In this document: piece after piece, positions 11,501-23,500 of the stretch
How positions within the stretch are numbered: position 1 is the stretch's first letter
Layout of the letters: every line of letters starts with the position of its first letter
NCBI GenBank assembly: GCA_037179385.1
Contig: CM074189.1
Span: forward strand, 20,843,020 to 20,907,019
Length of the DNA: 64,000 nucleotides
Direction: 5' to 3'
Origin: Holothuria scabra
Taxonomy: Eukaryota > Echinodermata > Holothuroidea > Aspidochirotida > Holothuriidae
Notes under the pieces: generated by a model
What the model was told of the DNA's origin: nothing
The model's database searches: none
Seen by the model: only the letters and a program-made list of their open reading frames with translations
Program-made: the position numbers and the translations under genes

Positions 11501-14500
11501 ACAGGTTCTACAATATCACCGCCCCCAGTCATCAGTAGAGGACCCTTTGATCAGACATTGATAACAGGCTCCACAGCCGTATTTTACTGTCTATTACTAG
11601 AGAACTCAGCAGAAGTACAATGGACAAAGGATGATGAACCCCTTACTATTTCAAATAGGTAAGTATCAGCAGAATTCAGAGATTGTTAGCCATGTTGTAC
11701 AGGGAATGCTTCATAGTCCCCAGCAATCTAATTGGTCCCTCATCTCCCTAGTCCCCCAATAGCTTATTTTGTATCATCATCCCCGGGCCCCTATGTTATA
11801 AGTCACCCTTTTAATTACACTGTCTCATTAGTCCCTGAATGAATTTTCATTGATATAAACCTTCTATAGCGCAAATGAATATCAAATGTTACAAACTGCA
11901 AACCTGGAACATATGTATTTCACCCTTATGTGAGAAAGCTTTCCAAAAGCTTGCCTGTTCCAACATTTGATAATATTAACTCTTCAAACTTTTTTTTTGT
12001 CATGTCAGATATACTGTGGATGCTTCCAATACCCTTCGCATCAGGGGAGTCCAGGCTGCCGATGCTGGACGCTTCAGCTGTATTGTGTCCAATGCCAGTG
12101 GGGAAACAAGCTGGTCAGCTACCCTGCGAGTTATCGGTGAGATCTTGATTTCAGGAATGAGTTCTGATAGGACTTTTAAAGCTTCTAGTAGGATTTCTAA
12201 AGCAGCAATCATAGTTTGCTTTCACATATTCTTTTTCACAACTTTAATTCTGTAGCAGGTTTTACATCGACTTTAAAACCAGCAAAATGTGTTCCTTGAT
12301 CACAGCCTGATATCCTGATTGGTTATAGTGTAGTGGAGGTTGTCTAGTCTTGCTCCTGGGTTGAATTTTACCTGACAAACATTCAGAAAGTTTCATTCAA
12401 CAAGTGACTGTAATTAACACAGATTCAACATTCCTTCTGTCCTGAAAGACCTCTTCAATGTTTCTTTATTCTGATAAACAACTAGTTAAAAATGGAATGC
12501 AAAGTGCTGGAATCAAAGGTTAAATTTCTCTGTCAAACTCTCAGGCTGATTGCCCCTTTGATTTTGATTTTCTCTGGCAAACTCAAATACTGTGGTCTCA
12601 TGTACCCCGCACTGGAGTTAACACCATGTTACCTCGCGCTCGAGTAATGTGGGAACACTGGTTAATGCGGGGTCGGTGTTTAAATTTCGATCCACCTCAA
12701 ATCGCAGGGTTAAGCAATTTAAACACTGTGTTTGTTTTAAGTCAAGCAAGGTCACAGGTGTTTATGGCACTGATGACAGGTATTTTCTATCATTTCACAG
12801 TAATTGGTATGTGAAATATTTGACCTCTTTACTATGGTAACACTAACCAATCAATGAAACAAGGGGTACGTGAGAACACCGACATGAAAACACGGGGTTA
12901 ACCCGCAGTTTTGCTCGACTGTAAACACGAGGTAACACCGAGTGTCGCGGGGTACGTGAGACCAAGCCTTAATTGCCCCTTTAACCCTGTAGGACAATAA
13001 AGGAACAATGTTTGTTGGTTTGTTGAAAGTATTTTGTGCTTGTCAGGTGTCAAGTGACAGTGTTGGGTGGGCAGAAACACCTCACTGGTGGATTGGGGGA
13101 TCATCATGGCAAAGCCATGAGGGGATGGGTCTTGGTGATTGGTGGAGCCTACCACAAAAGGATCAAACAATATTCAGTGTAGTGTGCACAGATGTGAAGA
13201 AACCATTTGTTGAGTGCAAGGGCTGTTTGTTCTTAATATTGGGCGTGGGGAGTGGGAGGGGGTGATAGGGGGTAAAGCATGCCCCCTGCTTTACCCCTAG
13301 ATTGCTGCCCATGGTGGCAGGGGTCAGCAATCTTTCTTGGTTCATGCACCACAAGTGGATAAGTGCATCAGACTGTTTCGTCCTTGAGGGTTTAAAGACA
13401 TCTCAGAATTTGTATTGAAACATCAGGTAAGAAAGCTGCCTAAACTGTCACCAATGTTTCCCTAGCTAAAATCATATTCTCTGGAAGGGCTGATTGAAAA
13501 CAGTCACTTAAACCCTTTTTATAAATTCATTTCATAGACAACCCCAACGCAGGCTCCGTCAATCCACCCCCTCCTCCAATGGCACTTCCTGAATCTCCTA
13601 CTGCCTTGCAAGCAGTGAACATCACAAGAAATAGCATACAACTTACTTGGCAGAGCCCCTATGTGGAGGAAAACTTACAGTCTGCTGTTACTGGCTATCG
13701 TCTAGAATACTTCACTCCCAGCACAGCCACAGGTAAGCCTCTTAAAATAGCAGTAATGAAATAGAAGACTTAAACAAGTTAAAATATATGGTGGTGGTGG
13801 GTGAAGCATCACTTCCCCATGGTAATGAAGTGTTCGACTGAAAACAAAAAAGTTGTTCATATTCTTCGTGTACACTGTAGTGCAGGGATTGTTTTCACCC
13901 CCCGGAAGGGTAACATGTATAGCGCCCCCATTTGGTCATAGTAGGATAAGATGTTTTTTTCCCTTTAACATTGCTACGTAACGAAAAGACCTGAATGACC
14001 CACAGACTCCATACTTGTAACTTATTGATTGGTTCAGTACCTTTTTGATAAATAAATCACAGGAGAGTGACACAGGCATTCAGTTTTAGATTTTCCAGGT
14101 GCGCTTCAAATCTACACTCCTGAATTAAGGAGTGTGGTAGGTGTGCTGTTTTATTAAACTTTTGATACACTTACCTTAGTTTGTGTTCTTTTGGTATGCA
14201 AAAAGTCATACTCCTCACAGTGATTTGAGGTGAGTGATGCTGTGCCCCCCCCTCCTTAGCCCTTTGAAGGGAGGGTGGGGAAGGATTCGGGGATGTTGTC
14301 GCAACCAAAGTATCTGACTCAAAAGGCAACTTATGTGTTTACTGAAACACATAAAGGGTGACACTTCCAATTTATGTAGAGTCAGTCTGCTGGTGAAATA
14401 AGTAGCATGGAGCCTACTGTTTGGTGTAAAAAAAAGTCATTTTATCAATCTTTAATTTAAATTCAAACTTCTTTTAATTTCATGGAATAAAATCAAGTGT

Positions 14501-17500
14501 TATCAAATTAGAGTGTTTTATTTCCCTCCCTGATAGGTTGGGTTTATCTTGATGATAATGTTCAGAGTACCATTCACGTGGTGACTGGACTTCAACCAGC
14601 CACACCCTACGTCTTTCTGGTTAGAGCATTGAGCAGTAAGGGTATTGGGGCGCCAAGCAGCGTGACTCAACCAATTACGACACTTGGTAAGTAGGGCTTG
14701 AGAACTTGTATTGTTGTATTCTTATTTCAGAAATCGTCTTAAAGGGCCATATTTTGTTGATATTTTGATTTCTGAACAAGGAACTGCTACATGACAATGC
14801 TTATAATTAACATTATACATGCTCTTTCTCTACCAATATTTGTACAAAAAATTGCAATTTTGAATCTCATTTGTACCCCAGCTTGAGAGAATTTGAAAAA
14901 GTGTCTGATCACAAATTTTTGAAAACCAAATAGCACTCATTCTCAAGCAGTTATCTGTTTTTAGAATATAACATTTGTTTGACCTAGTGGTAAGTGCATC
15001 TGCCTTTCAACCGGCAGTCTGGAGCTCAAATCCTGGTCAAGTCATACCAAAAACTAAAAAAATGGGAAATTTTCTCTTCTCCCTTGGTGCTTAGCTTAAG
15101 AGATTGGAACAGGTATAATGAAAAAATAAGTAAAACGGTAACCGATAGCACTGCAATGGTTGCGCTGGTTAGTAAAGCCATATGGGGCTTGAGACCTTTT
15201 ATAAATTTGTCAAATCTTGTGACGAATATTTCTAAGACGTGTTCAGATATTTGAAACATTACATGTGGTATAGAAAACTATGTTGGTATTATTGTGTAGG
15301 GATTGTCTAAGTTTGACCATTGGTCATTAGCATGTGAAGGAAACTCACCTGTTTACAAAAAAAATTTTAGAGTATATCATTATCTAGTTCAATTTATGAC
15401 TTTTAAAACACGAATTCTTATACAGTCACTCAACTCATTTTTTTCTGCTGACGAAAGGTTTATACATGGCAATTTTATTGTTTTATTTTTTTCAAAATAA
15501 ATTTTTCTTCCCTTTTACCCTCAGACGGGGATGGTGAGGGGTCAGCTGTCCTCAATTCCATCAGAGTGGATATTACAAGAGTGGTACCTCTCAGCCCAAC
15601 AGCTATTCTTCTTGATTGGCAGGTAAATTAAATTAATTTATTTATTACAATAATGGGGAAAAAGTTGCAGAGGCACAGGTGGTAATATGGGGGGCCATGA
15701 GGGCACAAATGTCCCGCCCAGATTTTTCGCTCCCACCAGATTCCCCACAAGATATGTCAGTTTGAACTTAGGTTAACCAACAAAAATAATTTACCTTTCC
15801 TGAGACTTCAAGTTTTCACTTTGAGATATGCTACAACCTCAAGAGCTTCCATGAGCTTTTCCCACTGTGTCTCCACAAAGGTTTTCCCTTGACCCCATTG
15901 GTAGGAGTACATGCATTGCATTCAGTTTCCCTCTATGCACTGAAATGTTTGCCCCCAACATCTTCCTTTGCCCTCCACCCTCCTCCCTTTCCAGTTTTGA
16001 TATTCTGGCACCACCAGTGAGCAGAGGGTTGGGCTATGTCAGTCGCAGGGTTCCCTCAGTCATTGAAAGCTGGCACATGTGCATGGAACATCTGGATATT
16101 TTTCAAAGTCTGAGAAGTTTTTGAAATTCAGGTAAATTGTGTGATTTCTTGGAAAAGTCATGGAAATTTTTTTTAGGGGGGGTGACATTTTTCCGTTATC
16201 AGTCATAATATCACAATTCTCTGTTCGATCCTGGGAAAGTTTTGCAAAAGTTGTGAAAATGGATTCCCCGAAAGTTCAGGACCCAGTGTTTCATAAAGTA
16301 CTTGCCAAGTTTCTTTGGTTTTGCCTCACTGCACAATATACTTAAGACATTCTACAGCCTCTGCTGCTGTTCTCTGCTGAATTCATTCCTCTCAATCTCC
16401 GTTTTGCACATATCTGGTGATTAAAAAAAACATTTGTACCCTCCTGGACTGACTTCCTCTATCTTTCTCTACAGATATCAGGGGCAGACATGTCTATCGA
16501 TGGATTCAAAATTAAATGTCGCCCCAGTTCTGGGATTGGCATGTCTATCCTTGAAACTGTTATGGGTATCCGGTCCCACATAATCACCGGACTTGTTCCT
16601 GATGAGGATTATACAGTATCGGTCCAACCATTTCATGGCCAGAGGGACGGAGAAGAGTCCTCTTTAGAAGCAGTCCGTACCTTCCCTGAAGGCCGACTAG
16701 CAAACCTGCCCGTACCTCCTGACATGGTCCTTCAGAGTAAATTAAATTCATGCGGTTTAGCCATTACGGGCGCTTACCCTGTCAGCCCTACAAAATTGCA
16801 GTTGACCTGGAAGGTAAGTATAATGCTGAAAAGTAATTCAATTCTCAGATGGGAGTTTAAAGGGCAACAGTAGTGGCCCAAAACTATTTTGAAACAGGAT
16901 TTAAATCTCACAATTTGCTTCATGTTTCTCTTTCAAGTTCAAGAAATTTCAGGACACAAATAAATGCGTCTATTTCGCTCCTCCTTACCTCCTGTTTACA
17001 TCTGCAATTCTATTCAAGATAAACCATCTGTTGCTCCGAGAAACTTTCACTTTTGACGAGGAAAAAGTATTGTCACATAATTTTCAAGAGCCATTGATGA
17101 AACAGGATCGTCTACTTCACCAATTCAAGTTGAGGGACAGGATTTACCTTCAAATGTGATAAAAACAAGTAATGATAAATGAGGAATAAGTTTTGACACT
17201 AAAATTCATGTCATTGCAGAGTAGGAAAACTTGTAGACAAATTTCTAGATTGCTCTTGGACATGAAGAATAATTTTGTTCCACTGTATCAGAGGATCACT
17301 ATTTGAGCTGTATGTTTTTTGTTTTTTTGTCACCACATCTGCCCACTTAACCATAGTTCTGGCTCATCAGTGATAATGGCCTATTACTCTTTGAAACTTA
17401 ATGATGTTCTATGCTCATGATGATGTTACAACTTGAGTTTTTGTTATCACACACCTTGATCTTAACTTGAAGGGAAGGGGAGGGAACATGACTACTTCCG

Positions 17501-20500
17501 TCAAAAATTTACTATATAAAAGTCTTAAATTAACGGGTGACTTTTCAGAAAGTGAGGGACCTCCCCCCCACCACTCTGTCAGGCCTGTGTTTCTTATGAC
17601 ATATCTACAAGTAACAATGCTAGTAGCCTACTGTTACAATATAGGGAACCAGATTCTGTTACAATAATAACTTTGTTTTTTTTTCATCCTCAGGTTGATC
17701 GTCATGGTTCCTACATAAATGGATACCATGTGGGGTACTTCCCTGAAGGGGATTCCTCTAAGGCAAAGATAATTACAGTTATTGGCAGCAGAAGTCTGGT
17801 ACTCACAGGTCTTAAACCTTGGACTTCATACACAATCGTAGTTAGACCATTCCATGGACTGGCCAGGGGGGATGAGAGTGAACCCTTTTTGGGACGAACG
17901 GCAGAAGATAGTAAGTGATTAGAATTTTATGAGCATTGCTACCCTTTCTAGGATGAACAGCAGACTATAGTAAGGGATTAAAATTTTATGAGCATTACTC
18001 ACATATGTGATCATTTCTATGATCAGTTAGGTCTAGAGTTATTAATCCCTCGTTCATTCATAAACAACAGTATTTGGATTTAAAAAGATGGAAACAAGTA
18101 AACATAATTAAACAATTTTGTAAATAATGACATTAAAACAGCACAACCCTTAGTAAAATCTGGTAGTACCAGGAGACTAATGCAGGATAATGCATAGTCA
18201 CCTGACTGCAGTGAATCGATAAAAGTTGAGGATTGTTACAAAGAGGGAATGAATTATGCTCTGATCACCTTTGCAAGTGATTTGTATTGATGATGTAGTA
18301 GTGGTCAAAGGATGGTCAATAATTTCCTTGCTCTTCTTGTCACATTTTAAAAATAACACTTTGTTTAACATCTTGTCTGATTCACATTGGCTTTTTAGTC
18401 TTATCGTAACATACCCTCCGCCTTGCCCCACCCTTCATGGATTGGATTGGTTGTAGAGTAGGTGTGTTTGCAGCACTATCCAGCCTGCCGTAGCAAGCAA
18501 CTTGAAGGGAGGACTTAAACCTTATTTGCACTGTATTTGACACTGAACATAAACTTAAATAGCATTTGAAATGGCATGGTGTTCGACTTATACCTCTTTA
18601 TCCAGCTGACAGTATGTAACACATTTGTATTGGCGGAGCATTAGATCCCATCCATCTAATGTAACATGGTTTCCTGTCTTTGATTTCACAGTTCCCCGCA
18701 TTGCACCAAGCTCTGTTGATGCCGTTGTGAATGGTTCCACCCTCATTGTTAGCTGGACCCCACCCCCAAGGGACAAAATTGATGGAATCCTCACAGGGTA
18801 TACAGTATTTTGCTTGACCAACATCACAGGTGCTGAGACAAATGTAACTGTTCCAAACGCTAATTCTGCTGTGAAACATGTCAATGGCTTAACACCATCA
18901 GCAGTTTACAGAGTTATGGTGGCAGCACACACATCAGCTGGAATTGGTCCTGCCAGTAGACCTATAATCATTCAAATACCACCTGTGACAGGTATGTTTT
19001 TCATTTTAAAGCATATCGGCAGAGGGATTGCCTTGTGTGTATGAATGTGTTTACAGTATATTCTTATTTGTGATGGGTGGAGACTTGAGATAATGTGGTC
19101 TGTCACATTTCAGAAGGGTACACAATTTTTGTTGGAACTATATCAGATTTGCTTACTGAATAATGTCTATCAAATGCTTATTTTGCTTCATAGGTATAAA
19201 TACTCATAATGACTCTTGCTATGGTACTCTATGTTTGAGGAGTGCATTAAATGCTCTTGAAGTTGACCTGGGTTTACAAAAGAAATCAACCAAAACATTA
19301 GTGCCCCCCCCCAAGTCTAAACACTCATCCAATCTTCATCACCCCTTCTTGTCTTAAAACTGCATATGAATTTTTTTCATTGCAAGTAAAGAATGAGATG
19401 GTACCTTTTCGGCTTTATCTACATCCATCCCATAATGCTGTTGACTTGCCAAAGAATTACCACAGATAATAGGTTTGCCAGGAGGTAAGTAGTGGGCCTA
19501 GTAGATCCCCAAACCAGGGAGTTCTGAGAGAACACCCTCGAAGATGTATTTGTATCAAATTGGAAAGAAATAATTCAAATGATATTCTGTTTTCATGTTA
19601 GCTAAAGAGAAAGAACAAATGTTAGGAGAAATACCTCTTGCTTTGTTCCCCTTCTGCAGGTGTCACTGGTGTCAACAATGGTCAAGGAGACAATAGTTTA
19701 GTAACAAAGCTGATTGGAATACTCCTAGGAATCCTGTTGGTCATACTGATCATAATTTTGGTCCTTTTCTGTCACAAACGTCATGAAAAATCATCATCGA
19801 TTACTAAACGTAAGTCTCATGTTTAATTTAAGCAGCTTGCTTCCTTCAATATGCAGTATATATTGTCTAAAAACTCTACTTGAAAAAAGTGGTTGTCTAG
19901 TTTATGCAAAATGCAGCCTTCAATATGCAATGCATTTCATCCAAAAGCATTATGGAAAAAAATTTTTAGGGAAATTAAGTAAAGGTGCGTTTACATGAAA
20001 GCTTACATCTGCTATGGTTTACAAGCAGGGAACATTTTTTTTATTTTTATACTATTGAGGGACACCCACATTCTTTAAGTTCTCAATAATTGCCCTTTTT
20101 AGTGCTAGAGTAAAAAAGTTTTTGAGTGCCATAAGGCTAAATGCAGTAGATCTGTGCTTACATGTGAATGCATATTAAGAGTTGAGTAAGATTCAGAATA
20201 TCCTTGATATAAATGTCAGATGACAGCTAATTCCCTTAAAAATACACATCTTCTTTAAATCATTTAATGTCTGTAAAATTGTTTCTCTATTTTTCCAAAA
20301 GTTTTTGAAATTTCTGATCTCTTCTTGAAAGTTTAAACTCTTTTAATTTGTGACTCTCTACAGCTTCACTTCACTACGAACCAACCACTGACAGCCTGTA
20401 AGTTAACTGACTAATTTTCTGTACTTATGAAATAGACACATTTCATCACTACAAGTAAAGTTAGTTACAAGAGGTCTTATAGCTCAACTTCTAACTGATT

Positions 20501-23500
20501 GGTTCCTATTGGGCTGGCCCCAGCCTTTTTTCCAGGTGTATGTCTCTGGTTAGGGTATCAAGATGCTCAATAAGGGGTGACTAGCTGCCACTTTGATTGA
20601 CATAAAATTTTGAAATTTCAAAAGATACCTTTAATATGGCAGGGAAAACTAGAAATGTACAATTTTGCTGTGCAGAGAATTGAGAATATGTTACGATCAT
20701 GTAAGCAATGTTTAGAAGGAAATTTTGCCAATTTTGAGGAAAATTTGGCTTGTTTTGTATAAAAACATATATTTTGATGGTTTTGTGAGGTACTCATGAA
20801 ATGACATGCTTCCCACCTATGAAAATACTGCTTGAGATGGCAATGTCTCAAAATAAAATTTTTAGGTGTTGAACTGGAAGACTCATTATGATATTGTATT
20901 CCTCTATCTTTTATGGCTTCCCTTACGTTTGTGATTATTTAAAGGCAAACACTTGTCACCCCCAAACTATATTTTTGATAGGGGGATGGCAAAATTTTTA
21001 ATTGGTCCTTCTTGCCTGAGATTTCCAGTAATCTGCGTATTTATCTCATTTATCTTTGGATTGATATCATATGATACAAATACTTCTTTAAATTATTGTA
21101 GGGTTTTATGTGTGATCACTCTCATTTTTTAAAAAATATTTATCCACTTAAAAAAGGTTCTTCCCTTCTTCTTAACAATCAGTCATATATTTTAAGCTTT
21201 ATAGACTTTATCCATGTCATAATTATCTTCCATTTATTTCAACGTTTGATCAACTTTTTCTTCCACAGAACACTTTCATCAAATCTCCATGGCCAACTCA
21301 ATGGCACCCAACAGCCATTGCCACCTCTCCCCACAGATGACAAAGGATCCTGTCATGGTAACAGCTCACTTCTGACTACATTCTCCACCACTAATGGCAC
21401 CCTCAGCTCCACCGTTGGCAGATACTGGCCAACAGCACCACTAAACCATTCCCAGGCTGGGCCAGCATACTGGCTGCTAGAACAACAGGGTTAGCTAACA
21501 GCTTATCATCCCACTAACATTTACAGTGACATCACCAAGGAAAGGAAAGGGGCAGAGAAAGTTGGGTAGGGGGAAGAAGGGGAAGGGTGGTATGGGAGGA
21601 GAAGATGGAGTCAGGGGAGTGGAATTATTCCTCACCATATCAAGGGCTGAATTATTGTTACATACATGCTGCAACTTTGAAATAGGCTTTATGTAAATCA
21701 CCATTCTGTTTCACTGGTAATTATTTGTATTAGCTTTGGTCTCCAGCCCTACCACACAATAAAAGAATTTACATTAATTTTATTTTTTTAAATTGAAAGA
21801 TTTGGGTTTGCAAATTATCCATCAGCAATGACTCTCTTTGTTTTGTGAGAACCTTGTTTCTGGATAAGGAAGTTACACAGCTACCCTACTTTAACATTTA
21901 TAAATGATTATTTTAAAGGTACTCAAATTATTAGTAAAGTAAATGCAGCTTATGCCATTAACCTTATTTTCATTGATAAGGGTAGTGAGGAATGGATGAA
22001 GTGGAGGGGGGAGGGGGGAGGGGGAGGGGGAAGGAGTCACTTCTCTTGGCTCTGTCACCTTTTCCTTGGTTATGCCACTGGTCAAACATATCGTCATATT
22101 GGGAATGTGTTTCATCATAATATACATTTTATTCCGTGTCATTCTTTTCACAAGACTGCCAATTGTAAATGATATTTTCTGATCACATTTAAAGCAAAGC
22201 TTGTGTAGAATTACTAGGTAGAATGACTGACATCAGATATTGTAGAAAAGTTGTGCAGTTAAGCTTCAATATTGTTTTTTTTTCTGCAACAGAGTGGATA
22301 ACAATCACTTTATCATGAAGGTTGCTTGTCATAGATGTTTGACTTGCCCAAGAGAGATATTCATTGAAACAAAATTGTATTAAACAACAAATAGATCTTT
22401 TAGCATTTCTGCAGTTAAATTGCATATAGAACAACCTGCTTTCTCAGAAAAGGGCAATTCTTTAATGAGAATATCCTACTCGTAATCATTCTACGTGAGG
22501 GAAATTAATATTCCTCATGGAGCAATGTCAAGCCATACCTTATGGTTTTTCCTACCACATTTTCATCCTTGTAGAAGCTTGTTGTGCAGTGTCCTGTGTA
22601 AAATCCTCCATTTTAGAATCCTTCTTTTATTCTTCCATATAGAAGCTTGTTGTCCTGAGAGAGTTTGAATCTTAGAAACATCACTTCCTCCAAGATTTTG
22701 AAATTCATAAACACAGTCACTTGTTCATACCATCACCTTTTCTTTAGATTATTCACTATTCTTTCAATCTAACCCCTACTTGAAAAATTTTTTCAAGTCG
22801 AGTTCATAGACTAGTTAGTACTAGAGGGGGTAAAGCTGCATCTTAACAACATCTTAATTACATCAGCATCATCAGGCACTCGGCAAGTCTTCCCCAGGTA
22901 TCGCAATAGGGTAAAGCTTCTGCTTTGGCAAGATATTCTTTTGTGAAAGAAAAGAATTGTAGATTTATTTTAGAGGTAATTAGCCCTGAGCAATGCAACA
23001 GACTCTAAACTTTTTGATTAATTTTTCAAGGAGACATTTTTTTTTTATTTTTAACTTGCTCTTAGCTACTCATTTTGTAAAACTATTGGCAGAACTGCTT
23101 GGAGCAGGGCTGAAACCCAACCTCCTGTCCTGTCTGGACTTAAAGCTTGCATGGGTTTTGCTTTCCAACCCCAAGGCTTCTCCAAACTTGTTGATATTCT
23201 GTGCCTAGTAATGTATTAAATCCCAATGTAGCTGTTTTTATTTCCAAGTGCTCACATATCATCCAGTCATTATGTACTTGTGTTATATTAATGACATAAA
23301 GAAATGCCATGCCCCCTAAACCTGCCTGAAATGTTGTTGCTTTTTCCCCGCAAAATATCAATAATTCATTAAATTTGATCCACCATTGTGTAAAAAGAGG
23401 AAGGAAGCCCATCCAGTATGTTTGTTTTTCATAAATTTTCTCTTCCTTATATATCTAAGGACCATCAATAATGAAATTGGAGATTTCCTCGCGGTTTACA

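Noticed and set aside
8437..19809. Identity as DCC/neogenin, protogenin or DSCAM
   Set aside because: These have other Ig/FN3 numbers and tails. The Ig4, Ig5, FN3-3, CC1 and CC2 matches all point to Robo.
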